Position numbers and translations under genes: made by a program. A model generated the notes under the pieces. It was not told the origin of the DNA, searched no databases, and worked only from the letters and a program-made list of their open reading frames with translations. Of a stretch of DNA of 64,000 nucleotides, positions 27,831 through 36,366 are shown piece by piece. Position 1 is the stretch's first letter; every line of letters begins with the position of its first letter. Origin of the DNA: Aminobacter aminovorans (GTDB lineage: Bacteria; Pseudomonadota; Alphaproteobacteria; Rhizobiales; Rhizobiaceae); contig NZ_UFSM01000001.1 of the NCBI RefSeq assembly GCF_900445235.1, positions 4,541,501-4,605,500 on the forward strand, given 5' to 3'.

Positions 27831-29105
27831 TCACGCCGGCTCGCTCTCCGGTTCGGAACCGGTCTTCTTCTGGTCGAGGTAGCGCTGGTCGATGTCGGGC
27901 AGCGCTTCGCCCGACAGCGTCGCTTCGAAGGCGCGCAGGCGCTTGTGGACCGACTGCAGCTCGACGATCGTCGACCAGGAATTGAGCAGGAACTGCAGCG
28001 ATCCCGTCACGCGGCCGAAGGCATTCGAGATCTGGTTCATCGGGCCCAAAGTGATCTTGTGCGCGACGATCGACGGCCCAAGGATGATGAAGGAGAAGAT
28101 GTTATCGGCCTGCAGGTAGGTGTAGCGGACGACATTGAAATAGATGTAGTGCGCATAAAGCCGGAAGTAGTTCTTGCGCACATTGGTGAAAAGCTCGGTG
28201 GTAGTCGCCGGCTGGGCACGGTCGGCGTGGTCCTCGCCATAGACAAGCTCCTTGCGGTAGGCAGCCTCTACGCGCTGATTGCGGAACTGCAGGCCGGGCA
28301 GCTTCACACCGGCCAGCATGACCGACAGCGTGCCGAGCAAGCACCAGCCGATCGCGGCGAGGATGAGCGGTTGCGGGACGGCGCCGATGATCGGCAGTTC
28401 GGTGATGTGCTTCTGCAACTCGATCAGAACAGGCAGGAAGGCGATCAGCGTCATGATCGACGCGACGAAGCTGGACCCCAGATCTTCCATGATCTGGGCG
28501 AAACGCATGGTGTCTTCCTGGATACGCTGCGAGGCGCCTTCGATATGGCGCAGCTTGCTCCAGTTCTGCATGAAGTAGTTGTTCATGGCAGTGCGCCAGC
28601 GGAAGATCCAGTGCTGCACCACATAGGCGTTGACGACCGAAACATTCATGCCGATCAGCGCCAACCAGGCGAAGCTGGCTGCGCCGGCGTAGAACTCGGC
28701 ATTGGTCGAATTGGTGGTGCCACCCATCAGGCCTTGGACGTAATCGAAGAAGGGGCCATACCAGTTGTTCACGGCGACGCTGACCTGAACGTTGAAGTAG
28801 ATCAGAAACAGGATGACCGAGGTGACGAGGATCGACCATTGCTGCCAGGGATGGGGCGAATACCAGCGCCAGAAGGCATAGAAGAGCAGGACGCCGGCGA
28901 CGTAGTAGATGTAGAACCAGATGAACGGCGCCGACAGGAACACCGTGATGCCGATGATCGGCGGCGTACCCGCTGCGGCCGGAGGCAGGCCTACCAGCGC
29001 GCCCAGTTGCGCCCCTCCGAAGAACCAGAACAGCACAAGCACCAGGCTCCAGGCCGCAGCCGAGGTAAAGAACAGCTTCGGCTGCGGGAAGAACGATATG
29101 AACAC
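27831..29105 (-). CDS. bacA: BacA/SbmA family peptide transporter
   Basis: A 424-residue inner-membrane protein typical of SbmA/BacA: MFISFFPQPKLFFTSAAAWS at the N-terminus, then NNWYGPFFDYVQ, and VVQHWIFRWRTAMNNYFMQNW. The ABC-transporter membrane-like ASQRIQEDTMRFAQIMEDLG and LFTNVRKNYFRLYAHYIYFNV follow. The family takes up proline-rich and nodule-specific cysteine-rich peptides by proton-driven transport, and is needed for chronic host infection in Sinorhizobium and Brucella. There is no nucleotide-binding domain. The length (Sinorhizobium protein about 420) supports true BacA. Confidence 0.92.
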   Translation of the reverse strand: MFISFFPQPKLFFTSAAAWSLVLVLFWFFGGAQLGALVGLPPAAAGTPPIIGITVFLSAPFIWFYIYYVAGVLLFYAFWRWYSPHPWQQWSILVTSVILFLIYFNVQVSVAVNNWYGPFFDYVQGLMGGTTNSTNAEFYAGAASFAWLALIGMNVSVVNAYVVQHWIFRWRTAMNNYFMQNWSKLRHIEGASQRIQEDTMRFAQIMEDLGSSFVASIMTLIAFLPVLIELQKHITELPIIGAVPQPLILAAIGWCLLGTLSVMLAGVKLPGLQFRNQRVEAAYRKELVYGEDHADRAQPATTTELFTNVRKNYFRLYAHYIYFNVVRYTYLQADNIFSFIILGPSIVAHKITLGPMNQISNAFGRVTGSLQFLLNSWSTIVELQSVHKRLRAFEATLSGEALPDIDQRYLDQKKTGSEPESEPA

Positions 29106-29277
29106 GGTTCCGGGTTCCTTTCGGAGACGGGGGCATTGCCTGTTGGCCGCATGAAGTCACACTTCGTGGCACAAGGGAATCCCTTGCGACGACTGCCTAC
29201 TGCAATGGAGGCCGGATCGTGGCGATTTTCCGCGCCGGAATATTACAGTTTGGTCATTTAGCCAGTTCGGGGACCGC

Positions 29278-29682
29278 ATGAACCAGTCAGCCCTTGCCGC
29301 AACGGGACTCTATGCCGCGCTGAACGCGCTGATCCTGTTGTGGCTGACCATGGCAACGGCGCTGGTGCGGCGCAAGCACATGGTGGTGATCGGCGACGGC
29401 GGGGTGGCAGATCTCGGCCGGACGATGCGCGGGCATGCCAACGCCATCGAGAACATCCCCGTGATGCTGGTGCTGCTGGGTCTCGCAGCGGCGCTCGGTG
29501 CGCCAACAGTTGCGATCCACGTACTTGGCGCGACCTTCACCTTCGGCCGCGCTGTGCATGCCTGGCACTTCACCCATGAGCGGGCGGCGCAATGGCAGCG
29601 GGCGGCAGGGTTTGGGCTCAGCTTGCTGACGCTTGGCGCGGCGGCTCTCGGCGTGCTCGGCCACGCCCTTGTTCTGCTCTAG
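29278..29682 (+). CDS. MAPEG family membrane protein
   Basis: A 134-residue protein with four membrane helices and the MAPEG signature RTMRGHANAIENIPVMLVLLGLAAALGA. The family includes glutathione transferases and related enzymes in eukaryotes; bacterial members are poorly characterised. The ATG at 29278 follows TTCGGGGACCGC. It is divergent from bacA (172 bases) and its stop overlaps that of the next minus-strand gene by 4 bases. Confidence 0.88.
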   Translation: MNQSALAATGLYAALNALILLWLTMATALVRRKHMVVIGDGGVADLGRTMRGHANAIENIPVMLVLLGLAAALGAPTVAIHVLGATFTFGRAVHAWHFTHERAAQWQRAAGFGLSLLTLGAAALGVLGHALVLL

Positions 29683-29882
29683 GCACGGCACTCGCCCGGC
29701 ACCGGCAAAGCGGGACGGAAACCACGGCCGAGCGGCAGGTCGCCGAGCTCGCGTTCGTCCATACGGGCGATATCAGGATGGGAGAGCGGATCGCGTAGCC
29801 AGGCGAGAAAACGCTCGCTGTCGACGCCATGGGTATCGTGCTGGCCTTGCAACAGGGTAATGAGGCTTGAGAAAATCTTCAT
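29679..29882 (-). CDS. small DUF1127-like protein
   Basis: A 67-residue protein, MKIFSSLITLLQGQHDTHGV, with the C-terminal HPDIARMDERELGDLPLGRG. That tail resembles the LxDIGL-type end of DUF1127 proteins, and I hold the assignment loosely. AGGAG lies 7 bases before the ATG at 29882. It is divergent from the LysR gene (90 bases apart), so the regulator may control it. Confidence 0.6.
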   Translation of the reverse strand: MKIFSSLITLLQGQHDTHGVDSERFLAWLRDPLSHPDIARMDERELGDLPLGRGFRPALPVPGECRA

Positions 29883-29972
29883 CGGACTTCTCCTGAGCAT
29901 TGATCCTTTCACACTATTTTCGCTACAAACGCTGACGCTACAATCAAGAATGTTGCGGACGGAGTTTAGAAA

Positions 29973-30893
29973 ATCTCAAGTCAGGCACTCAATCGCGTCC
30001 ATCTCAACGGGCTCCGCGCGGTGGAGAGCGTCGCGCGCCGCGGCTCGCTGGTCAAGGCGGCAGAGGAGTTGGGCGTGTCGGCCAGCGCTGTCAGCCAGCA
30101 GATCGGCCGCACCGAGGCACAGATTGGCCGCGCCATCTTCCAGCGCACCGGCGCGGGGCTGGCGCTGACGTCTTTCGGCGCGGAGTTCTGTGCGCGGCTG
30201 ACCAGCGGCTTCCAAGAGCTCGGACGCGCGGTGGCGCTGGCCGACGAGGCGGTAAGCAACGTGCTGGTGGTGTCGGTGGCACCGGCTTTTGCCTCGCGCT
30301 TCCTGGTGCCGCGGCTCAACCGCTTCAACCAGCGCCATCCCGAAATCAAGCTCAGGATCGACGCCTCGACCGGGCTTGTCGATCTCGACCATTCCGACGT
30401 CGACCTCGCCATCCGCATGGGCGACGGCACATGGCCCGATGTACGGGCGGAGCTTTTACTGGCGCAGGAGGTGTTTCCGGTCTGCGCGCCGGCGCTGGCC
30501 GCAAAGCTCAAGGAGCCGGCCGATCTCACGCATCTGCCCGTCATCGCCGACGAGAGCACGATGATCAGCTGGGAGCGCTGGTTCGAGGCGGCGGGGCTGG
30601 CAAAGCCGTTTCCTGTGCAACGGGCGGGGCCGTCCTTCACCGACCCGATCCTCGGTATCGACGCGGCGGTGGGCGGACAGGGCGTGGCGCTGGCCTGGCA
30701 GCTCCTGTCGGCCGACGCGCTGGCCGACGGGAGGCTGGTGGCGCCGTTCGGCATCACGGTCGCCAGCGGGCTCGGCTACTATCTGGTCAGCTCCAGACTG
30801 GGGCGGCCAGGCCGCAAGGTGCGCGACTTCACGACGTGGCTGCGCGAGGAAGTGGCGGCGACGATGGCAAGGTTCGGCACACGGGCGAAGTAG
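29973..30893 (+). CDS. LysR family transcriptional regulator with apparent ATC start
   Basis: The LysR HTH is complete only when read from about 29973: HLNGLRAVESVARRGSLVKA, AEELGVSASAVSQQIGR. The substrate-binding domain follows (VSVAPAFASRFLVPRLNRFN, DVDLAIRMGDGTWPD). No ATG, GTG or TTG occurs in frame between an upstream stop (29967-29969) and a GTG at 30021, which would cut off the first HTH helix. ATC at 29973 lies 8 bases after GGAG, an ideal position. Either this is a rare ATC start, an ATG-to-ATC change, or a sequencing error. It is 306 residues long from ATC, normal for LysR. Confidence 0.8.
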   Translation: MSSQALNRVHLNGLRAVESVARRGSLVKAAEELGVSASAVSQQIGRTEAQIGRAIFQRTGAGLALTSFGAEFCARLTSGFQELGRAVALADEAVSNVLVVSVAPAFASRFLVPRLNRFNQRHPEIKLRIDASTGLVDLDHSDVDLAIRMGDGTWPDVRAELLLAQEVFPVCAPALAAKLKEPADLTHLPVIADESTMISWERWFEAAGLAKPFPVQRAGPSFTDPILGIDAAVGGQGVALAWQLLSADALADGRLVAPFGITVASGLGYYLVSSRLGRPGRKVRDFTTWLREEVAATMARFGTRAK

Positions 30894-30948
30894 CCGCGCG
30901 GAGGTTCAGCCGCGGGCTGCGGCCCGCCGTTTCCTTTCGCGAAAGAAA

Positions 30949-31299
30949 TCACTCCGGGAATGCGGCGTCGTAGGCCTCGGGCTTGAAGCCGACGAGGCGG
31001 CGGCTGCCGAGGTCGAGCATCGGGCGCTTGATCATCGAGGGTTGAGCGAGCATCAGTGAAATCGCCTTGTCGGCGTCGAGGCCTTCCTTCTCAGTGTCGG
31101 GCAGCTTCTTGAAGGTGGTGCCGGCGCGGTTGAGCACCGTTTCCCAGCCGAACTCCTTGACCCAGCTTTCCAGGCTTTTGCGGTCGATGCCCGCGGCCTT
31201 GTAATCATGGAAGTCGTAGGCGACGCCGTGACCTTCGAGCCAGGTCCGGGCCTTCTTGATCGTGTCGCAGTTCTTGATGCCGTACATTTTGATCGACAA
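30949..31299 (-). CDS. ArsC family reductase (YffB/Spx-like)
   Basis: A 116-residue thioredoxin-fold protein: MYGIKNCDTIKKARTWLEGH with a single active-site Cys (NCDT), then VAYDFHDYKAAGI, ending LDLGSRRLVGFKPEAYDAAF. Such YffB-type proteins act as glutathione-dependent reductases or adaptors rather than true arsenate reductases; the residue pattern does not decide. I chose the TTG at 31299 because GGAGG lies 7 bases upstream; the ATG at 31287 is alternative. It is downstream of the RidA gene with a 68-base gap and may be the tail of that cluster. Confidence 0.85.
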   Translation of the reverse strand: MSIKMYGIKNCDTIKKARTWLEGHGVAYDFHDYKAAGIDRKSLESWVKEFGWETVLNRAGTTFKKLPDTEKEGLDADKAISLMLAQPSMIKRPMLDLGSRRLVGFKPEAYDAAFPE

Positions 31300-31367
31300 G
31301 ACCGGGCCTCCACAAGCGCGGCCGGCCGGGCGGACCCGACTCGGCCAGTTTCAGGTCCGGCTAGGTT

Positions 31368-31772
31368 CTACACCTCGACAGCTTTGGCAAGCGCGTGGCG
31401 CCAGGCGACCGCCTCGACTTCGACCATGATCTCGGGCAGGACGAGGGCGGTGACGACCATGGCGGAGGCGGCCGGCGGATTGTCGGCGAAGATGCGGTTC
31501 TTGACCACGGCATAGGCCTGGTAGGCTTCGGCACTGGTCAGGTAGCAGCGCAGCGAGACGACATGGGCGAGCGTCAGCCCGGCCTCGGCCAGCACCGCCT
31601 CGATGTTGCGGAACACCTGCTCGGTCTGCCCGGCGGGATCGCCGACCGCGACGATCTGCTTGTCCTTCAGCGCCACCTGCCCGGACACGAGCACGAAGTC
31701 GCCGCAGCCGACGGCCTGGCTCATGCCGGGGAAGGCCATGCCTGGAGGATTGAGACGTTCGACGTTGCTCAT
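31368..31772 (-). CDS. RidA family protein
   Basis: A 134-residue YjgF/YER057c/UK114 family protein: AVGCGDFVLVSGQVALKDKQ, GQTEQVFRNIEAVLAEAGLT and VVSLRCYLTS. The conserved arginine that binds carboxylates in active RidA, located around the C-terminal MVVTALVLPEIMVEVEAVAW stretch, is not seen there. It may therefore be one of the RidA subgroups with other activity. RidA proteins hydrolyse reactive enamines or imines made by PLP enzymes. Its ATG overlaps the SMP-30 stop (ATGA), coupling it to the aminotransferase cluster. Confidence 0.9.
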   Translation of the reverse strand: MSNVERLNPPGMAFPGMSQAVGCGDFVLVSGQVALKDKQIVAVGDPAGQTEQVFRNIEAVLAEAGLTLAHVVSLRCYLTSAEAYQAYAVVKNRIFADNPPAASAMVVTALVLPEIMVEVEAVAWRHALAKAVEV

Positions 31773-32620
31773 GGCCGTCCTGCTCCCGATGCTGGCGCGC
31801 GGACGACATCGATGCGCCCTCCCCTCAGCTTCACCGTCATCTCAGGGTCGTGGTGCGGGGCAATACAGATGTAGAGGTCGCGACCGTCGGCCCCACCGAG
31901 CATGCAGGCATAGGGGTTGGCATCAGGGATGACGACCCGCTCAACGATCTCGCCAGCCGGGCTGATGCGCAGCACCGTCTTTTCGTAAGGCGATGCAGCC
32001 CAGATGTGCCCCTCGGCGTCGAGGCAGATGCCGTCGGGCACATGGCCGTCGATCGCAGCGAACAGCCGGCGGTTGGACAGGCTGCCGTCGGCTGACATGT
32101 CGAAGGCGGTGAGACGGGCGGCCATCGACTCGGCGATGACGAGCGTGCGACCGTCAGGTGAAATCACCGCACCGTTGGGGCACATCAGGCCGTCCGCGGC
32201 AACACTGATGGAGCCATCCGACGCGACAGCGGCCAGCACCGTCGGCGCCGGCGGCTGGCCGGCGTAGAAGTCGAAGCCGATGTTGCCGACATAGGCGCGG
32301 CCTTCACCGTCGACGACCATGTCGTTGGAATGGAACGGGTGGACGGCGGCGAGATCGGCATGAAGCACGAGTTTGCCGTCGCCAAGCCGTCGGAACAGCT
32401 TGCGGTCGTTCATCGAGACGACGAGCAGGTCGCCGTCCGGCAGCCAGCCCATGCCGGATGGGCCGCCGGGAACGGCGAAGCTGTCGCACCTGATTCCGGC
32501 GGCATCCAAGACGTGGACGAGGCCGTCATGCTGGTCGGCGAACCACAACTGGCCGTCATGCCAGCGGGGGCATTCGGGATAGACAAGTCCCCCCGCGATC
32601 GTGCGAACAGAAAGCGTCAT
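31769..32620 (-). CDS. SMP-30/gluconolactonase family protein
   Basis: A 283-residue six-bladed propeller: LVYPECPRWHDGQLWFADQHDG with the first metal-ligand Glu, then FHSNDMVVDGEGRAYVGNIG (metal-ligand Asn) and GHVPDGICLDAEGHIWAASP (DG motif). The family hydrolyses sugar or other lactones with a divalent metal. The ATG at 32620 overlaps the aminotransferase stop by 4 bases, and its own stop overlaps the RidA start by 4. Co-translation ties it to an amino-acid pathway rather than to sugar use. Confidence 0.9.
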   Translation of the reverse strand: MTLSVRTIAGGLVYPECPRWHDGQLWFADQHDGLVHVLDAAGIRCDSFAVPGGPSGMGWLPDGDLLVVSMNDRKLFRRLGDGKLVLHADLAAVHPFHSNDMVVDGEGRAYVGNIGFDFYAGQPPAPTVLAAVASDGSISVAADGLMCPNGAVISPDGRTLVIAESMAARLTAFDMSADGSLSNRRLFAAIDGHVPDGICLDAEGHIWAASPYEKTVLRISPAGEIVERVVIPDANPYACMLGGADGRDLYICIAPHHDPEMTVKLRGGRIDVVRAPASGAGRP

Positions 32621-33837
32621 GCCGGAACCCGGGCACAAGCTCTGAGGATCTCGCCGAGCTTCTTGATGCCGCGCTCGATGATGTCTTCGCTGACATGGCT
32701 GTAGGCAAGGCGCAGGAACTGGCGGCCGTCGCTTTCGCCCATGAAACGTTCGCCGGGGCGGAAGAAGATGCCTTCCCTCGCCGAAAGCTCGGCGGCGCGC
32801 TGCCAGTCGACGCGCTCGTCGATTTCGAGCCAGAGATAGAACGAGCCCTGCGGCATGCGGAAGGTGACGTAGTTGCCGCAATAGTCGCGCACGGCGCGCG
32901 CCGCCGTCTCGGCCTTGCTCTTGTAGACCTTGTTGACCTCGGCGATATGCTCGTCGAGCAGTCCCTCCGAGATGTACGACGTCATGACGCGGGCATGCCA
33001 CTGGCCGACGCCGAGATCCTGGCGCACGGCGGCGATGGGTTCGATGGCTGCGGCCGGACCGGCGATCCAGCCGAGCCGCAGTGCAGGCGCCACGACCTTG
33101 GAGAAGCTGCCGCACTGGATGACGCGCTCGTCGGTGTCGAGACTAAGCAGGGTCGGCAACTCCTCGCCGGCGAAACGCAGGTCGCCATAAACATTGTCCT
33201 CGATGACGAGGAAGTCGTGCTCGCTGGCGAGCTTAAGCAGTTGCTTGCGGCGCGGCACCGACATCTCGGTGCAGGTCGGCGTCTGGAAGGTCGGGATGGT
33301 GTAGACGACCTTGACCTTCTTGCCCTCGGCTTTGACTTTTTTCAGCAAGGCTTCGAGCTTGTCGATGTCCATGCCGTGGTCGTCGACCGGCACTGTGCGC
33401 AGGTCGCCGCCGGCCATCTGCATGAAGCGCAACGCATAAGGGAAGGACGCCGCCTCGGCGACGACGACGTCGCCCGGATTGACGTAGCCATTGGCGGCAA
33501 GGGCGATGCCCTGCACCGAACCCGAGGTCAGGATGACGCCAAGAGTGCCGAGCTGCTTGCCCTGGGTGCGTTCAATGCGGTCAGCGATCTCCTTGCGCAA
33601 GCCCTTGAAGCCGAAGACCAGCTCCTCATAACCGGTGGCCGGGTCGAAATAGTCGAGCACCTTGGCGCCGTGCTCGTCGAGCGCCTTGCGGGCGAGACGA
33701 ACGAGGTCCTCGGTGGGAAACGTCTCGGGCGCTGCCAGTCCCTGGTCGAAATTGAAGATCGCCGGCACTTCGGGATCCGGGAAAAACAGCGCCGGCCCGG
33801 AACCGGAGAGCTTGGCGCGCAGATGATCGACAGACAT
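32617..33837 (-). CDS. PLP-dependent aminotransferase, class I/II (2-aminoadipate aminotransferase-like)
   Basis: A 406-residue fold-type I enzyme. TSGSVQGIALAANGYVNPGD starts the PLP pocket. Asp in VIEDNVYGDLRF pairs with the pyridine nitrogen (about D214), and Lys in CGSFSKVVAPALRLGW (about K247) forms the Schiff base. It is related to LysN and MocR C-domain aminotransferases but lacks the GntR domain. GGAGG lies 7 bases before the ATG at 33837. Its stop overlaps the SMP-30 start. The amino donor and product are unknown. Confidence 0.92.
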   Translation of the reverse strand: MSVDHLRAKLSGSGPALFFPDPEVPAIFNFDQGLAAPETFPTEDLVRLARKALDEHGAKVLDYFDPATGYEELVFGFKGLRKEIADRIERTQGKQLGTLGVILTSGSVQGIALAANGYVNPGDVVVAEAASFPYALRFMQMAGGDLRTVPVDDHGMDIDKLEALLKKVKAEGKKVKVVYTIPTFQTPTCTEMSVPRRKQLLKLASEHDFLVIEDNVYGDLRFAGEELPTLLSLDTDERVIQCGSFSKVVAPALRLGWIAGPAAAIEPIAAVRQDLGVGQWHARVMTSYISEGLLDEHIAEVNKVYKSKAETAARAVRDYCGNYVTFRMPQGSFYLWLEIDERVDWQRAAELSAREGIFFRPGERFMGESDGRQFLRLAYSHVSEDIIERGIKKLGEILRACARVPA

Positions 33838-33860
33838 TGTTTCCTCCTTGATGATCGTTG

Positions 33861-35132
33861 TCAGCTTGTCTTGGTGTCCGGGACGAAGGTCCCCGAGGTG
33901 ATCGGGCTCTCGCGGTTGCGGCGCTTGAGCGAGCGGGCGAGCGTGCCGCGGAAGGCTGCCCAGCGTTCGCGCCAGCTGGCGGCAAGGCCGGCCTGGACCA
34001 CCCGAAGCCCGCCATAACAGGGGAATGGCTGACCGGTCAGGGCGAGACCGGCGAGCCGCCACAGCACCGAGCGCTTCTTGGTGCCGTGGTCGTCATGCAT
34101 GGCTTCGAGTTCGGCAACGGAGAACGCCTCCTCATGGATGTAGCCGGCGACGAGCGCATCCTCGATCAACTGCCTGCCGCGTACGGTTCGGGCAATGTGC
34201 ATGTTCCAGCCGTCGCCGGCCTCGCGATGGCTCGGCTTGCCATCCTCCATGACCCAGCAATCGCCGGCGACGACGTCGGCGTGCTCGCCTGTGCCGTCAG
34301 CGCAGATCTTGCAGCGGAACATCAGCTCGTAGGTGAGATTAGAGAACCATGTCTCGTCATAACTCTGGCTGTGCGCCCTGCCCTGCCGCGTGTGCAGATA
34401 GGTCCGACCGGGCCAGCCATGGCCGCGATAGCGGAACTCGTCGACGTCGCGGTGGTCCTCGCCGAAGCGCCTGACGATGTTGTAGGTGGCGGCAATGCTG
34501 GGATTGCCGCCGCAGACCATCGCCAGCATATAGGGGATCTGCAGGTCGACGCGCGGATCGACAAGCGCCAGGTTGCGCAAGGTGGCGACGTCGCAGGGCT
34601 TGCCGACGAACGCGAAGCGGCGGCCGCTGTCGAGCAGCGCTGCGATGTCCTTCAGCGGCGCCGACGGCCCGTAGCGGGAGCCCGAAGAGGCAACGATCTG
34701 CTCGCGCGTGGTGTTGAACCTCGGTTCGTTGTGCAGCGGGTTGTCGCTTGCGACGCCGATCTGCAACACGCCGTCGACCTCGCCGCTTTCGACCAGATAG
34801 ACCGCGAGCGCGGTGAGCACGCCGCCGGTGGCGCTCCTGAAGCGAATCTCCTTGTCGGTCGCATGGCCCTTGGCGAGATGCAGCATCGCGCCGAAAATGC
34901 GGTGCGGCTTGGCCTCGGCTGGTGCCGCGCCGTGCTGCGCGCGCCCGGCACATATCTCCAGCACCGCCTGCTGCTCGCCCTTGTCGAGCGGGCGCTGGCC
35001 GCGCGGCCGCATGAAGCCTTCAGGCGACATATCCATGCGCAGGGCGTCGCCTCCGAGCAGGCTCGCGCAAGCGCCGCAGCCGGTGCAAAGCCCACGCTCA
35101 ACAATCTCCTCGATGCTTGCCGCAGCACGCAT
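33861..35132 (-). CDS. FrhB/FdhB-like iron-sulfur flavoprotein (F420 hydrogenase beta subunit family)
   Basis: A 423-residue protein of the coenzyme F420 hydrogenase/dehydrogenase beta family. The N-terminal segment is GLCTGCGACASLLG (C16, C19, C22). RFRSATGGVLTALAVYLVES, RFAFVGKPCDVATLRN and FRCKICADGTGEHADVVAGDCW (C274, C277) match the FrhB N and C domains. Most bacteria of this type do not use F420; relatives include ferredoxin-dependent chlorophyll reductase and glutamate synthase beta-like proteins, so an FAD/ferredoxin role is more likely. I chose the ATG at 35132 because GGGAGG lies 7 bases upstream. It is 23 bases from the aminotransferase gene. Confidence 0.88.
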   Translation of the reverse strand: MRAAASIEEIVERGLCTGCGACASLLGGDALRMDMSPEGFMRPRGQRPLDKGEQQAVLEICAGRAQHGAAPAEAKPHRIFGAMLHLAKGHATDKEIRFRSATGGVLTALAVYLVESGEVDGVLQIGVASDNPLHNEPRFNTTREQIVASSGSRYGPSAPLKDIAALLDSGRRFAFVGKPCDVATLRNLALVDPRVDLQIPYMLAMVCGGNPSIAATYNIVRRFGEDHRDVDEFRYRGHGWPGRTYLHTRQGRAHSQSYDETWFSNLTYELMFRCKICADGTGEHADVVAGDCWVMEDGKPSHREAGDGWNMHIARTVRGRQLIEDALVAGYIHEEAFSVAELEAMHDDHGTKKRSVLWRLAGLALTGQPFPCYGGLRVVQAGLAASWRERWAAFRGTLARSLKRRNRESPITSGTFVPDTKTS

Positions 35133-35222
35133 GCGCCATCCTCCCGGCGACAGCCTCGCGGCCATCGCCCCAGCGACAGGTTTTCGATCTCAGCTGTTGG
35201 CTCAAGTTATAGGTCGGCGGTG

Positions 35223-35236
35223 TTTGCCCGGGCAAA
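35223..35236. promoter_or_regulatory. 14-base palindrome, candidate regulator site
   Basis: TTTGCCCGGGCAAA is a perfect palindrome in the 126 bases between the LysR gene and the FrhB-like gene. Its size and location suit an operator for the adjacent LysR regulator or a LexA/AraC-type site. Function is inferred only from position. Confidence 0.45.
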
Positions 35237-35258
35237 TTGCCAATCCGAATGACCGACA

Positions 35259-36191
35259 TCAGCCTGAGTGATCCCGGCAGGCGTCCGGAAAACAATCGTC
35301 GAGCACGCCGCGAACCCAATCATGCGCCGGGCTGCCTTCAGAGGCCGGGTGCCAGTAGAGCCAGGTCTGAAGCGGCGGCATGCGGAAAGGCCGGGGCAGC
35401 GCAACGAAACCATCTTCGGGCAGGAAGTGCCGGACGAAGGAGGTCGGAATGGTGAGGCAGAGGTCGCTGCGCGACAGGATGGCGGCAGCGGCCAGGCAAT
35501 GTTCGAGATGCACCGCCACCTGCCGCTTCAACTTCATCCGGGCCAGCGCGCCGTCGACCAGATTGGCAAAGCGCGGGCGATTGGAGATGTGCAGGTGGCT
35601 GAGCGCCATGTAGCGCTCGATGGTGAAGGGCTCGGTCGCCGCCGGATGGCCCCGGCGCATGACACAGACGAATTCGTCACTGAACAGCAGGCGCTGGCCG
35701 AAACCATCCTCGGCCAGCGGATGCGACTCGACGGCGAAGTCGATCTCGCCCGAGGCCAGGCCGGGAAACAGGTCGCGCTCGGCGAGGAAACGGTTTCGGA
35801 CCGTCAACCTCGATCCCAGCCGGTTCAGCTCGCCGACGAACGGCCCGAGCACCACCGCCTCGGCATAGTCGCTCATGCTGAAGGAGACGATGCGCTCGGA
35901 GGCGAGCGGATCGAAGCGCTCGTGCCGGGCGAGGGTGCGGTCGAGCGCGGTGAGTGCTTCGCGGACGGGGCCGATCAGCGTTTCGGCGAGCGGCGTCGGC
36001 GCGATACCCTGCCGGGCGCGGACAAAAAGCTGGTCGCCGAAGATGTCGCGCAGGCGCGCCAGGCTGTTGGAGACGGCGGGCTGGGTGACGTTGAGCGTTT
36101 CGGCGGCACGGGTGATGCTGGCCTCGCCGTAGACGGCCTCGAAGACATGCAACAGGTTGAGGTCGAGCTTTGCCAGATTGCGCAGGACCAC
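35259..36191 (-). CDS. LysR family transcriptional regulator (NodD-like class)
   Basis: A 310-residue LysR protein. The HTH is KLDLNLLHVFEAVYGEASIT, RAAETLNVTQPAVSNSLARL; the ligand domain includes RIVSFSMSDYAEAVVLGPFV. The N-terminus is NodD-like, but no nod gene is in sight. A GTG at 36191 preceded by GGAGGAGG is the best start; an ATG at 36227 adds a basic, unlikely leader. It lies just upstream of the FrhB-like/aminotransferase cluster on the same strand and probably regulates it. Confidence 0.9.
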   Translation of the reverse strand: MVLRNLAKLDLNLLHVFEAVYGEASITRAAETLNVTQPAVSNSLARLRDIFGDQLFVRARQGIAPTPLAETLIGPVREALTALDRTLARHERFDPLASERIVSFSMSDYAEAVVLGPFVGELNRLGSRLTVRNRFLAERDLFPGLASGEIDFAVESHPLAEDGFGQRLLFSDEFVCVMRRGHPAATEPFTIERYMALSHLHISNRPRFANLVDGALARMKLKRQVAVHLEHCLAAAAILSRSDLCLTIPTSFVRHFLPEDGFVALPRPFRMPPLQTWLYWHPASEGSPAHDWVRGVLDDCFPDACRDHSG

Positions 36192-36366
36192 ACCCCACCT
36201 CCTCCATCCCCGGCTGCGCCGCTCCATTGGCGAGAATGGACATTACCTACGCTGATCTAAGCCGCAGCCTCGTCCGAAGGGACTAGGAGGATGGTTCTTG
36301 CCGGAGATATTGCCGCGAATTACATAGGTATCTAATGATAATCAAAAGAACAAAAGGGGGATCGAT

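Noticed and set aside
27807..29261. 484-codon open frame antisense to bacA
   Set aside because: The bacA frame has all BacA motifs and membrane helices; this frame is hydrophilic and featureless.
30949..31299. Arsenate resistance locus
   Set aside because: The protein is YffB-like and there are no arsB, arsR or arsH genes beside it.
31769..33115. A 448-codon reading frame extending the SMP-30 protein upstream
   Set aside because: The upstream half is an out-of-frame reading of the aminotransferase gene; the SMP-30 fold begins at the ATG at 32620 overlapping the aminotransferase stop.
35259..36191. NodD symbiosis regulator
   Set aside because: The N-terminus is NodD-like, but no nod box or nod gene is in the window; many LysR proteins share these features.
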